Assembly (NCBI RefSeq): GCF_900112425.1
Contig: NZ_FOLP01000022.1
Span: 1 to 64,000, forward strand
Direction: 5' to 3'
DNA: 64,000 bases
Source of the DNA: Variovorax sp. OK212
Lineage (GTDB): Bacteria; Pseudomonadota; Gammaproteobacteria; Burkholderiales; Burkholderiaceae_C
Shown in pieces: positions 51,699-60,893 of the stretch; position 1 is the first letter of the stretch, and the number at the start of each line of letters is the position of its first letter. The notes beneath the pieces were generated by a model that worked only from the letters and a program-made list of their open reading frames with translations, was not told where the DNA came from and made no database searches. Position numbers and translations under genes: made by a program.

Positions 51699-52499
51699 TT
51701 AGCTTCTTATGCTTCGCTTGAATCTCGATGCGAGCAGGTCAGTCGCCTCGACTAGCAAACCCGTGTCGATGCCCACTGCGACAAAGGTCGCACCCGCACC
51801 CAGATATCGATCCGCAGACAGTTGGTCGGAGGTGAAGATTCCTGCCGCCTTCCCAGCAGCAACGATGCTGAGAATCGCATTCTCGATCACCGCTTGAACC
51901 TCCGGGTGCTCTGGATCTCCGACGTGCCCTAGCGAGGCTGAGAGGTCCGCCGGTCCGATGAGAAGACCGTCGACACCTTCGGTTCCAGCTATCGCGAGAA
52001 TATTTTCAATAGCTTCGCGCGTTTCGATCTGAACAAGGATGCACGTCTGCTTGTTGGCCTCTTGCACGTACGCAGAATTGCGCCCCCAACCTGAGGCCCG
52101 GGCCCCGCCGATCCCGCGAATTCCGCCGCCACCGCTGTCTTGCGGGTAACGCGCCGCACGCACGATTGCGGCAGCTTGGTCCGGCGTGTTGACCATCGGC
52201 ACCAGAAGAGTCTGCACGCCGAGGTCCAGATACTGCTTGATGAGCATTTCGCCGACATGCCCGTGTCCCTGCGGGACTCTTGCAACGGCGTGTACATTGG
52301 GGTAAGCGGCAAGGATTTGCAGCTGCGCAAGGATGCTGTTGAGATCGTTTGGGGAATGCTCACCGTCGATGAGCATCCAGTCAAATCCGGACTGCGCGCA
52401 GATTTCCGTAGCGCAGGAGCTAGCGAGTGCTAGCCACAAGCCGATGCGAGGCTCTCGAGCCAACATTGCGGCCTTGAAGGGGTTAGCAGCGGCTTGCAT
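51699..52499 (-). CDS. HpcH/HpaI family aldolase
   Basis: The 266-residue product is a class II (metal-dependent) aldolase of the HpcH/HpaI/citrate lyase beta family. Visible are GLWLALASSCATEICAQSG, FDWMLIDGEHSPND, the VPMVNTPDQA segment, the metal-site Glu in VQIETREAIENI, and LIGPADLSASLG. It cleaves a 4-hydroxy-2-oxo acid to pyruvate and an aldehyde (or the reverse). It lies 82 bp after the PEP-mutase-like gene, both probably in the transcript that ends here. Confidence 0.9.
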   Translation of the reverse strand: MQAAANPFKAAMLAREPRIGLWLALASSCATEICAQSGFDWMLIDGEHSPNDLNSILAQLQILAAYPNVHAVARVPQGHGHVGEMLIKQYLDLGVQTLLVPMVNTPDQAAAIVRAARYPQDSGGGGIRGIGGARASGWGRNSAYVQEANKQTCILVQIETREAIENILAIAGTEGVDGLLIGPADLSASLGHVGDPEHPEVQAVIENAILSIVAAGKAAGIFTSDQLSADRYLGAGATFVAVGIDTGLLVEATDLLASRFKRSIRS

Positions 52500-52581
52500 A
52501 GATTAGAAAAATAAAAAAGGCTATGTGGTGATCAACAAGCAACGACTCATTTGAGATTGATCCGTGCAGATGCCACAGCGC

Positions 52582-53436
52582 TTACTCAAGACCATACTTC
52601 TTGCCACGCCGAATCAGGCCGGCGTAGTCGACGAGGGATTCGACAGTTGCCGCCACGCCGAGCGACTCTGCAATGCTCTGAATATTCGATGTCGCACTGA
52701 ACTTTTGCAACATTGATGCCACGGCTGCGTGTGCCGCTTGCAAGCACAGGGAGTGGTAGATGACAACGTTGGCGCGGGAGGCTCGCTCCTGCGATAGCGA
52801 TTGGGATCCGTTGTTTACGAGCACCACAAGCCCTGGCACATTGGCGCGAACTTCTCTCAGTTGACCAGCGCTGAAGCCCGCAGCCATTACAGCGTCAGCG
52901 CCAGCCTCATGGTAGGCGGACATGCGTTCGACCGCGTCATCCACACGGCCGCTAGCCCATAGCGCATCGGTGCGCGCTATGACCATCAGTTCCGGGTCGT
53001 CGCGCGCGTCCAGCGCGGCATGAATCTTTTGCACCATCTGCGCCGGCTCCAAGATTCGCTTTCTTAGCTCGGTGTGTTTGCCACTGACATGGTCTTCAAT
53101 GTGGATCGCGGCCACGCCGCTGCGCTCCAGCGCGCGGACGGCACGGCCGATGGACGCGGCGTCGTAAAACCCGGCTTCGGCGTCGGCGATCAAGGGAATG
53201 CGAAGCACATCCGAGACCGATGCAAAGCGGCTGCACAGTTCCGTCAAATCCAACAGTCCGACATCCGGCAGCCCAAGACTCGACGAGATCGCATAACTGC
53301 CTATGTAGGCAGCCTGGAATCCCGCATGCTCGACCTGCAACGCAGTCAACGGATCGAAAACGCCTGGCACCGCCAAGGTTGCCCCGGTACGGAGCAGCTC
53401 GCGCAGCCGCCTGCGAATTCGCGTACTCTTTGTCAT
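52582..53436 (-). CDS. isocitrate lyase/PEP mutase family protein
   Basis: The 284-residue product has the TIM barrel of the PEP mutase/isocitrate lyase superfamily: PGVFDPLTALQVEHAGFQAAYI near residue 24, the metal-binding DAEAGFYD (usually DADTGYGN) and EDHVSGKH (usually the EDQ.PKxCG loop). The lyase Cys of methylisocitrate lyase is absent, so it is more likely an oxaloacetate decarboxylase-like, hydrolase or mutase member. The start overlaps the MFS stop by ATGA. Confidence 0.87.
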   Translation of the reverse strand: MTKSTRIRRRLRELLRTGATLAVPGVFDPLTALQVEHAGFQAAYIGSYAISSSLGLPDVGLLDLTELCSRFASVSDVLRIPLIADAEAGFYDAASIGRAVRALERSGVAAIHIEDHVSGKHTELRKRILEPAQMVQKIHAALDARDDPELMVIARTDALWASGRVDDAVERMSAYHEAGADAVMAAGFSAGQLREVRANVPGLVVLVNNGSQSLSQERASRANVVIYHSLCLQAAHAAVASMLQKFSATSNIQSIAESLGVAATVESLVDYAGLIRRGKKYGLE

Positions 53437-54752
53437 TCTCGTGTGCTCGCGCGCCCGGGGCTTGCTGGTGACGGAATACGGTTAATGACCAAAAGCACAC
53501 TGCCTGCGAGCAGGATGCCGGTCATGCCGAGCAGTCCGGACTGCATATTCCCTGTCAACGTTTTGAAATAGCCGATGATCGTGGGACTGAAGAAACCACC
53601 AAAAAGACCAATGGTGTTTACCAGCGCGATACCACCAGCGGCGCCCTCACCCTTGATGTAGTCCGAAGGAATTGCCCAGAACACGGTGTAGGCGGCCCAC
53701 AGCGCAGCAGTGGCGATCGACATGCTCACTAGCGTAACGATCAGACTTGTTCCATTGAGCGCGGCAACCAGCATAGCCGCCGTGGCAATCAATAGCATCG
53801 AAGAACTGTGCCAGCGTCGCTCTGCCGCCCGATCCGAACGACGCCCCCACCAGATCATGACCACAATCGCAATTGAGTAGGGAATTGCAGAATAGAGCCC
53901 GATTTCCATAGTGCTGCTGACGCCTGCGCTTCGCAGCATTGTCGGGAGCCAAAAACTCACCGTGTAGTGTCCACAGATGATGCAGAAATAGGAAATTCCT
54001 AGAAGGAGCACCTTGGGATCTCTAGCGACTTGAAGAAAGCCAGGGTGTGCACTCGATCCACTAGCGACTGCCTGTTGCGTCCGAGCGGACAAATAGTCCA
54101 CTTCTGCGGGCGTCATCCATTTCGCTTCCGAAGGACGGTCCACAATGAAGGAAAGCGAGATCACACCGAGCAGGACGCATGGCAAACCCTCCAGGAGAAA
54201 CATCCATTGCCATCCCGACAGTCCCAGGTTTCCTGCAAAAGTCGTCATGATCCACGTCGAAATCGGCGCACCGAAGATTCCACCGATCGGTCCGCACAGC
54301 ATGACGACCGTGATGGCACGTGCCATGCGATGCTGCGGATACCAGTAGGTAAGGTAGTAAATAAGCCCTGGGGCAAAGCCTGCTTCGAACATGCCAAGCA
54401 GGAAGCGAAGCACATAAAAATGGTTGGCATTTTTGACGAAGAGCATTGCTGCCGACGTTAGTCCCCACAGAATCATGATGCGGCTAAACGTGCGCCGGGC
54501 CCCGATGCGCGGGAACAGCAGATTGCTGGGAATCTCAAACAACATGTAGCTGAGAAAAAAGATGCCTGCGCCTAGACCATAGGCGGCATCGCTCAACCCA
54601 ACATCGGCTTGCATACTCAGCTTGGCGAAGCCGATGTTGACGCGGTCGAGATATGCAAAAACGTAGCAGAGAGTCAGGAGCGGCAGCAATCGCCAACTTA
54701 TTTTTTTAAAGAGTTGAATCTCATCGACCTGCATTGCGTTGATTGAAGACAT
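53433..54752 (-). CDS. MFS transporter, ACS (anion:cation symporter) type
   Basis: The 439-residue product has 12 membrane segments and the marks of the ACS branch: LLTLCYVFAYLDRVNIGFAK in segment 1, the YMLFEIPSNLLFPRIGARR loop, and EAGFAPGLIYYLTYWYP in segment 4. Members import organic anions such as tartrate, phthalate or glucarate at the inner membrane. It overlaps the PEP-mutase-like gene and lies 108 bp after the M81 peptidase gene. It is probably an acid importer for this pathway. Confidence 0.92.
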   Translation of the reverse strand: MSSINAMQVDEIQLFKKISWRLLPLLTLCYVFAYLDRVNIGFAKLSMQADVGLSDAAYGLGAGIFFLSYMLFEIPSNLLFPRIGARRTFSRIMILWGLTSAAMLFVKNANHFYVLRFLLGMFEAGFAPGLIYYLTYWYPQHRMARAITVVMLCGPIGGIFGAPISTWIMTTFAGNLGLSGWQWMFLLEGLPCVLLGVISLSFIVDRPSEAKWMTPAEVDYLSARTQQAVASGSSAHPGFLQVARDPKVLLLGISYFCIICGHYTVSFWLPTMLRSAGVSSTMEIGLYSAIPYSIAIVVMIWWGRRSDRAAERRWHSSSMLLIATAAMLVAALNGTSLIVTLVSMSIATAALWAAYTVFWAIPSDYIKGEGAAGGIALVNTIGLFGGFFSPTIIGYFKTLTGNMQSGLLGMTGILLAGSVLLVINRIPSPASPGRASTRE

Positions 54753-54772
54753 GAGGAATCGCCTAGCTGATG

Positions 54773-54785
54773 TTGATCAGATCAA
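54773..54785. promoter_or_regulatory. 13-bp palindrome upstream of the MFS gene
   Basis: TTGATC and GATCAA flank a single A, 20 bp before the MFS start. Its position suits an operator, but its sequence differs from the palindrome in the ammonia-lyase promoter. Role inferred from position only. Confidence 0.3.
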
Positions 54786-54860
54786 AGAACCGAATTTCAG
54801 AAGTACTGCGTACGATGGCCATCGCGATGCTGTGCGGAACAATTCGATTCGCATGCATGC

Positions 54861-56363
54861 TCAGGGCCGCAGCGACATCGAAGCAGGCAGGTGCTGCCAT
54901 GGCAGATCTGCGGGATCCGCTGCCATCGGGCCGGCTGCTTTAGCTACCAGGATGGCACTTGCGATAGGCGCGAAATCGGCGCGAAAATGGACTGAGCTCT
55001 TGGCTACAAGGATCGCCATCTTCTCGGGATCGATGCCCAAAAACCGGAAGAGCTCGCGGTCGAGCATTTGAGTTTTCTTGCTGCACACCGCAACCAGGAC
55101 CCCCTGAATCTCGAGGCACGCGCTAGGCCCCAGGCAGACGCCGCCTCCCATGGACATCGGTCCTTTGAGCGCAACATCTCCATCGCTCAGGCGCTCGACA
55201 ACCGCTCGCACACGAAGTGGCGGATCGCTCACCTTCCCCGCCCATGTTGGTACTGATTTACCGAGCGATAGGTCGAGCGTGGCGCCTACGCCCGCCAAGT
55301 GCGCCGCAGCGGCTGCTTGGGGATCGCACAGCAGGCCCAACGCCGCCCTGCGTGAAAATCGTTCGCCAGCACGTAGTGCCAGCAACGCATGCAGCATCCC
55401 TGTGGTGTTAGCGTCAGCGCCGGCGCCGGGATTGTCCTGGGTGTCCGCGATAACCACAGGACCAGACGCCCCACAAGCCAATGACAGTGCGCGTGCCACC
55501 GCGTCTTCTGGCGAGAGCAAATCCAAGCGCCATTGACTTCGCGGCTGGTCAATCTGCGCGTGCAGTTTGGACACGGCGACTTGCGCCTCGTCCCCATAGC
55601 CCCACACTGCAGGCCCGCAATCGACTATGTCGGCCGCAGGAAAACCCATTGCGAAACTCATGACAGTGCCATGTAGGGCGTCCAATTCTGCTAGCCGATC
55701 GTAAATCGTGCTGGCTGGTTCGGTCATGGTGCACTGCGCGTTGAGAGGCAGCAGGAAGTCCAATCGCTTGAGCGAAAGTGATTCCCGGACCCCTCTCTGT
55801 AGGCGCCGTTCCAGCATGAGTGCGGCCCGGCGACCCGTGTCCGCCATGTCGATGTGCGGATAAGTGCGGTATGCGATCAACGCATCTGCCTCCTGAAGCA
55901 TGCGCCTGCTGACATTTGCGTGAAGATCAAGGCTGCCGACCAGCGGCACCTCTGGCCCGATGACACGCCGTACGCGGGCCAGCAATTCACCCTCAGGATC
56001 CTCGAGAGCCTGCGTCACAGCGGCGCCGTGCAGGTCCAGATAGACTGCGCCGACCTCGCCGCGGATCACAGCCTCCTGAAGGTCTTCCTCGATGTCATGC
56101 GCAATGCGCTCGAAGGCGTCATTGGCGATGTGTGCCGCTGGATTGGCGCCGGCCCAAGACGATGCAACTAAACCCCATCCCCTTTCATCGGCTGCAGAGA
56201 TGAATCCGCCAATAGGCAAATCCGATCCCCTGTAGGTCTCCACGATGCCCTGCCCTCGGCGATAAGGCGGAAATCCCGAGCCGTCCGTGAACGCGGACCA
56301 GGGTGTGGGGCTTGGCGCGAAGGTGTTGGTTTCGTGCTGGAAACCGGCAATGAAGACTTTCAT
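54861..56363 (-). CDS. M81 family metallopeptidase (MlrC-like)
   Basis: The 500-residue product belongs to family M81, whose best known member, microcystinase MlrC, cleaves linearised microcystin. It shows FQHETNTFAPSPT at the N-terminus, YLDLHGAAV near residue 111, SLDLHANVS and YRTYPHID with metal ligands, and the C-terminal MlrC domain (VVIADTQDNPGAGADANTTG). The substrate in most bacteria is unknown. The ATG at 56363 overlaps the stop of the small gene upstream, which in turn overlaps the ABC ATPase gene, so uptake and peptidase are coupled. Confidence 0.9.
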   Translation of the reverse strand: MKVFIAGFQHETNTFAPSPTPWSAFTDGSGFPPYRRGQGIVETYRGSDLPIGGFISAADERGWGLVASSWAGANPAAHIANDAFERIAHDIEEDLQEAVIRGEVGAVYLDLHGAAVTQALEDPEGELLARVRRVIGPEVPLVGSLDLHANVSRRMLQEADALIAYRTYPHIDMADTGRRAALMLERRLQRGVRESLSLKRLDFLLPLNAQCTMTEPASTIYDRLAELDALHGTVMSFAMGFPAADIVDCGPAVWGYGDEAQVAVSKLHAQIDQPRSQWRLDLLSPEDAVARALSLACGASGPVVIADTQDNPGAGADANTTGMLHALLALRAGERFSRRAALGLLCDPQAAAAAHLAGVGATLDLSLGKSVPTWAGKVSDPPLRVRAVVERLSDGDVALKGPMSMGGGVCLGPSACLEIQGVLVAVCSKKTQMLDRELFRFLGIDPEKMAILVAKSSVHFRADFAPIASAILVAKAAGPMAADPADLPWQHLPASMSLRP

Positions 56364-56827
56364 TCACGATCCTCGGGGAGAACAGGGGATAACAAAGCGA
56401 TTGCGACGTGACGCAGAGAAAATTGGCTTAGGAGCGAAAAGTTAATCGCTGCAGGTGACCGCATACCTAAGAAGCCGGCCGCCATATAGAGCCGCGGTCT
56501 CATCCCAGGGCGCAGCACAAACTCGGCACTGACAGAAGGCTGCCGCTGTGGCCAATGGAGCAGATCCAAGCCGTTAACACAAACTTGAACGTTCCCGATC
56601 CGCAACCGCGCAGGCGCCGGCGCACTCAGACGAGATGCACAGTTGCATTCCCAGACTTGCGGACCGTCTTCATCGAACATTGACGGGTAAGCTGCGGCAC
56701 TCTCGTGCCTGTCGTATGCATCTGCCCTGCCATCGGGCGTCTCGCACCCGTGATGTCCCGCCATTTCGGTGTCACATTCCCGCGCCGCGGCCAGCGCATA
56801 CAAGGGCCATTGCGCCCGGTCCTTCAT
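56360..56827 (-). CDS. hypothetical protein, 155 residues
   Basis: An open frame of 155 codons starts at an ATGA overlapping the ABC ATPase stop (56824-56827) and ends at an ATGA overlapping the M81 start (56360-56363). No domain, signal peptide or membrane segment is recognised. The N-terminal half is polar; the C-terminal third is hydrophobic (MAAGFLGMRSPAAINFSL). The coupling at both ends argues for a real gene, but codon use and the absence of a family match leave doubt. Confidence 0.4.
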   Translation of the reverse strand: MKDRAQWPLYALAAARECDTEMAGHHGCETPDGRADAYDRHESAAAYPSMFDEDGPQVWECNCASRLSAPAPARLRIGNVQVCVNGLDLLHWPQRQPSVSAEFVLRPGMRPRLYMAAGFLGMRSPAAINFSLLSQFSLRHVAIALLSPVLPEDRE

Positions 56828-57882
56828 GCCACTTCAGGACTGAAGTGACAGGCGCTCCAACGCTGCACGCCAATCTGTCGCAGCAAAGGGCGCTCGACCC
56901 TGCAACGGTCTTGCGCCTGGGGACAGCGCGGATGGAAGTGGCACCCCGGCGGCGGCGATAGTGGGGACGGGATTTCACCCACGATCGACACATATGCCTT
57001 CTTTCGCACCTCGAGACTCGGAGCCTCCGCCAACAGTGCGATCGTGTATGGATGACTTGGACTGGCGAACAGCGCTTCGGTCGGAGCGCTTTCCACCACG
57101 CGGCCAAGATACATGATTACCACGCGGTCGCTGATGTGTTGCACGACGCCAAGATCATGGCTGATGAAGAGGTAAGTTAGGTTGAGCTCCTGACGGAGTC
57201 GCATGAAGAGGTTGAGTACCTGAGCCTGTACAGAGACGTCAAGGGCAGCGACAGACTCGTCACAGACGATCAGTTCCGGCTGCACCGCCAGCGCGCGCGC
57301 GATGCCAATGCGCGCGCGCTGCCCTCCCGAGAACTGATGCGGAAAGCGCTGCATGGACGCCTCATCCAGACCGACGCGATCGAGCATCCGTGCGACATAG
57401 GCGTGCTGATCCCTCCCTTTGACCAGACCGTGAACCACCGGGGCCTCACCAACGATGTCGATGACGCGCATACGCGGATTAAGCGACGCATATGGATCCT
57501 GGAAGATCATCTGGATAGCAAGTTGGCGCTGTCTTCGCTCCTCGATGTCCTTGCCGCTCAACGAATCGCCCTTCCAAAGCCGGGCTCCCTCTGTCAATGA
57601 ATGCAGACCGACGACCATACGTCCAAGCGTCGATTTTCCGCACCCCGACTCGCCTACCAGGCCCACCACCTCACCGCGTCGAATGGTGAAATCGACGTCG
57701 TCGACCGCGCGCACCGCCTGGGCCTCGACCCTAGCGCCGAAGAGGCGCCCGGCCCGGGCAAAACCACCGATCGGTTTGACGAAGCGCTTCGACGCCCGCC
57801 TCAGTTCCAAAAGCGGCGCCTCGTCTTGATGCACCGGGAGATGCGGGGCAAGGTTGAGATTCTCGGCAACGGGGCTTTTCAT
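56824..57882 (-). CDS. ABC transporter ATPase, DppF/OppF type
   Basis: The 352-residue product is the second ATPase of a Dpp/Opp-type importer. Walker A GESGCGKST is at residues 77-85, the signature is FSGGQRARIGIARAL, and Walker B is ELIVCDE. The C-terminal peptide-transporter extension contains the CHFHPRCPQAQDRC cysteine cluster typical of the family. It hydrolyses ATP at the inner membrane with the DppD-like subunit encoded just upstream, whose stop overlaps its start. Confidence 0.95.
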   Translation of the reverse strand: MKSPVAENLNLAPHLPVHQDEAPLLELRRASKRFVKPIGGFARAGRLFGARVEAQAVRAVDDVDFTIRRGEVVGLVGESGCGKSTLGRMVVGLHSLTEGARLWKGDSLSGKDIEERRQRQLAIQMIFQDPYASLNPRMRVIDIVGEAPVVHGLVKGRDQHAYVARMLDRVGLDEASMQRFPHQFSGGQRARIGIARALAVQPELIVCDESVAALDVSVQAQVLNLFMRLRQELNLTYLFISHDLGVVQHISDRVVIMYLGRVVESAPTEALFASPSHPYTIALLAEAPSLEVRKKAYVSIVGEIPSPLSPPPGCHFHPRCPQAQDRCRVERPLLRQIGVQRWSACHFSPEVA

Positions 57883-58913
57883 ACATTGATCTCATACTTC
57901 TGCCGCACGGGGTGAAAGCATCTGAGCACCCGGCCAGAGATGTTGGTTTGCAGCGGTGCGCTCCGTTGACAGTCGTTCTGCACTACGGCACAGCGCTCGG
58001 AAAAGGCGCATCCGACAGGAAGACGGGCAAGCGACGGGGTCATGCCTGGGATCTGAGCCAACGACTGGCCGCGCCGACTGCGCGACGGCGCGCATCCAAT
58101 AAGCCCTTGCGTATAAGGATGCATCGGAGACTCGAGTACCTCAGCGACCGAACCCGATTCGACGATCCTGCCCGCATACATCACACTGAGCGAGTCTGCC
58201 AGTCCCGCTACCACCGACAGATCGTGCGTGATCCAGATGAGCGCAGTCCCCGATTCGGCGCAAAGCTTCTGCATCTCGAAGAGGATTTGTCCTTGAATCG
58301 TGACATCGAGCGCCGTAGTTGGTTCGTCGGCAATGATCAGATCAGGCTTGTTAATCAGTGCGATAGCAATCGCGACGCGCTGTCGCATCCCTCCCGAAAA
58401 ATGATGTGGATAGGCCAGCAAGCGATCGTCTGGCGACGGGATGCCGACCTTGACGAGCGCTTCACGTGCCCGACGCCGGGCTTCGCTCGTACCCACTGCT
58501 TCGTGCGCAAGCACCGCCTCCATCATCTGTGTGTCGATACGCAGGACCGGATTGAGCGTCATCATCGGATCCTGGAAGATCATGGCGATGCGGTTGCCTC
58601 TGATGCGACGCATCTGCTCCTGGGTCAATGCCCGGAGGTCAATCGTCACGCCGTCTCTACCGGTGTATTCGATCGTTCCACCGCAGATTCGACCAGGCTT
58701 GTCGACCAACCCCATGATGGAGTAGCCGGTCATCGATTTGCCAGAGCCAGACTCACCCACCAAGCCCATAACCTGACCGCGTTGCACACCGAATGAAACA
58801 TCGTTAACGGGGGCCACTACACCGGTCGACGTACGGAACTCGGTGCGCAGATTGCGCACCTGCAAGACAGGCTGGGAGCCAGCATCCGTAAACAGCATAG
58901 AAGATTGCTCCAT
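57879..58913 (-). CDS. ABC transporter ATPase, DppD/OppD type
   Basis: The 344-residue product has Walker A GESGSGKSM at residues 53-61, the Q-loop FQDPMMTLNPV, signature FSGGMRQRVAIAIAL and Walker B LIIADEPTTALD, plus the C-terminal oligopeptide extension with CAFSERCAVVQNDC. The Walker A ends in Met where Thr or Val is usual. The start is 58913, 7 bp after the end of the permease gene. It pairs with the DppF-like ATPase. Confidence 0.94.
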   Translation of the reverse strand: MEQSSMLFTDAGSQPVLQVRNLRTEFRTSTGVVAPVNDVSFGVQRGQVMGLVGESGSGKSMTGYSIMGLVDKPGRICGGTIEYTGRDGVTIDLRALTQEQMRRIRGNRIAMIFQDPMMTLNPVLRIDTQMMEAVLAHEAVGTSEARRRAREALVKVGIPSPDDRLLAYPHHFSGGMRQRVAIAIALINKPDLIIADEPTTALDVTIQGQILFEMQKLCAESGTALIWITHDLSVVAGLADSLSVMYAGRIVESGSVAEVLESPMHPYTQGLIGCAPSRSRRGQSLAQIPGMTPSLARLPVGCAFSERCAVVQNDCQRSAPLQTNISGRVLRCFHPVRQKYEINV

Positions 58914-58919
58914 CAAAAC

Positions 58920-59837
58920 TCAACGAGTCTGCAGACGTGGATTCAGCACGTCGCGCAACTGGTCGACTACCAGATTGATCGCCACGATCGTCAGGAACAA
59001 CGCTACACCTGGGAAGAAGCTGATCCAGTACTTTCCGGAAAGCAGGTACTGGAACCCATTAGCAATAAGCAAGCCCAGGGAAGGCTGCGTGATAGGCACG
59101 CCAAGGCCTAGAAAAGACAGCGTGGCTTCCAGCGTGATGGCAGATGCGATCTGCAGACCTGCGATAACGATGAGCGGCGGCATGCAGTTGGGCAACAGGT
59201 GCCTGAACATCACACGGACCGGTGACAGCGCCAGCACTTTTGCCGCCTCGATGTATTCCTTGCGGCTTTCGACCAATGCAGCACTGCGAGTTGTGCGAGC
59301 GTAATAGGCCCACTGCACTGCGACCAGCGCGATCACGATGTTGGCTAGCCCCGGCCCCAACAACGCCAGCAGGATGAGCGCCAGCAAGATCGGAGGAAAT
59401 GAAAGCTGCAAGTCGGCTGCACGCATGATCAACGCATCCGTGGCGCCGCCCTTGAATCCAGCCAGCAGGCCCAGCGTGGCGCCGATCACCAGTGCAATCA
59501 ACGTACTGACCAGACCGACGCCAACGCTAATGCGCAGTCCGTAAAGGATGGCAGAGAGGATGTCGCGGCCCTGTTCGTCGGATCCCAAGAGAAACCTGAG
59601 CCCCTCGGCGGATGTCTCGCCAGGTCGCATCCGCGCGTCCAACACGTCGAGTAGGGCAAGGTTGTAAGGATCCTGAGGCGCAATGAAGGGTGCCAGCAGT
59701 GCAGCAAGAACGATCGCAACCAACACGAAAAGCCCGGCCGTTGCAACCTTGCTGGAGCGGTACATCGACCACAGACGCAGAAAGGAAGATGGGGTGGCAT
59801 CCGCCGGATTTCCGGAACCCACAGAAGTGTCCGTCAT
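58920..59837 (-). CDS. ABC transporter permease, DppC/OppC type
   Basis: The 305-residue product has the N-terminal segment before membrane helix 1 (SKVATAGLFVLVAIVLAALLAPF), the GSDEQGRDILSAILYG motif and the EAA loop that contacts the ATPase (EYIEAAKVLALSPVRVMFRHLLPN). It is the second permease of the importer. An ATG at 59837 was chosen; the frame is open a little further. It lies 45 bp after the DppB-like gene. Confidence 0.93.
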   Translation of the reverse strand: MTDTSVGSGNPADATPSSFLRLWSMYRSSKVATAGLFVLVAIVLAALLAPFIAPQDPYNLALLDVLDARMRPGETSAEGLRFLLGSDEQGRDILSAILYGLRISVGVGLVSTLIALVIGATLGLLAGFKGGATDALIMRAADLQLSFPPILLALILLALLGPGLANIVIALVAVQWAYYARTTRSAALVESRKEYIEAAKVLALSPVRVMFRHLLPNCMPPLIVIAGLQIASAITLEATLSFLGLGVPITQPSLGLLIANGFQYLLSGKYWISFFPGVALFLTIVAINLVVDQLRDVLNPRLQTR

Positions 59838-59882
59838 GGCCGAGTACCGCCAGATCGCTCGCAAAGCGTCATCGAAGTGAAC

Positions 59883-60860
59883 TTACGCATCGGAAGCAGA
59901 CAGTCGGACCCGCGGATCCAGCACGCTATAAGCCAAGTCAACCACCAAATTGATGACGACGAACAGTGCCACGATGACCATCAGGTACGCCACGATTACC
60001 GGTCGGTCGAGCAGTTGGATCGAATCGATGATCAGTTTGCCCATGCCAGGCCAGGCGAAAATCGTCTCGGTCACGATGGCGAACGCAATGATGGAGCCGA
60101 ACTGCAAGGCAAGGACCGTGACGATCGGAATCAGAATGTTCTTGAGCACGTGAACACCCACCACGCGTTTTTCAGTGAGGCCCTTGGCGCGCGCGAACTT
60201 CACGTAGTCCTGCAACACGGCTTCCTGCGCTCCGGCGCGCGTCAGGCGGATCACCATGGCGATATTGAGCAGCGACAGGGTCACTGCTGGCAAGATCAGG
60301 TGTCGTAGGCCATCCCACGTTAGGAAGCTCAGCGCTAGGCCAAAGACAGTTGCGGTTTCCCCTCGTCCGCTCGCTGGGAGCCACCCCAATTGGACTGCAA
60401 AGACAACGATCAGCATCAGACCCAACCAGAAGGTGGGCAATGAGAACCCCAAGATCGAGAGCGATTGAATAGCCCTATCGACCAGGCTGCCCGGACGCAG
60501 CCCCGCCCAAAGGCCCAAAGGAACGCCGATGGACAGCGCGAGAATCGTCGCGCAGCAAGCGAGCTCCAAGGTCGCCGGCATTCGCTCGATAACCAGTGGT
60601 AGCGCGGGTATTCCAAACGCGAACGAGACGCCCAGATTGCCATGCAGCGCGCCTTTCAAAAAGCTGAAGTACTGAGACCACAATGGCTTGTCCAAGCCAA
60701 AGTCCTCAATGGTCCGCCGGATGTCCTCCTGGGTCGCCTGGGGGCCGATCAGGGAGTCGATTGGGTTCCCAACGGCAAAGACGCCTGCGAACACCAACAT
60801 CGACATGAGGAGCATCACCAGCGCACTCTGCAGTAGCCGTTGAGTAATGAATGCGAGCAT
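59883..60860 (-). CDS. ABC transporter permease, DppB/OppB type
   Basis: The 325-residue product has the DppB N-terminus (LAFITQRLLQSALVMLLMS), six membrane helices and the EAA loop YVKFARAKGLTEKRVVGVHVLKN. The segment FAWPGMGKLIIDSI is typical of peptide-importer permeases. It forms the channel together with the DppC-like subunit. It starts 33 bp after the binding-protein gene. Confidence 0.94.
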   Translation of the reverse strand: MLAFITQRLLQSALVMLLMSMLVFAGVFAVGNPIDSLIGPQATQEDIRRTIEDFGLDKPLWSQYFSFLKGALHGNLGVSFAFGIPALPLVIERMPATLELACCATILALSIGVPLGLWAGLRPGSLVDRAIQSLSILGFSLPTFWLGLMLIVVFAVQLGWLPASGRGETATVFGLALSFLTWDGLRHLILPAVTLSLLNIAMVIRLTRAGAQEAVLQDYVKFARAKGLTEKRVVGVHVLKNILIPIVTVLALQFGSIIAFAIVTETIFAWPGMGKLIIDSIQLLDRPVIVAYLMVIVALFVVINLVVDLAYSVLDPRVRLSASDA

Positions 60861-60893
60861 CGTGTGATTAGGTTTGGCTGATTGCGTGGTCCG

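Noticed and set aside
54861..56363. Calling the M81 gene mlrC and the locus a microcystin degradation cluster
   Set aside because: mlrA, mlrB and mlrD are not present, and M81 proteins are common in bacteria that never meet microcystin.
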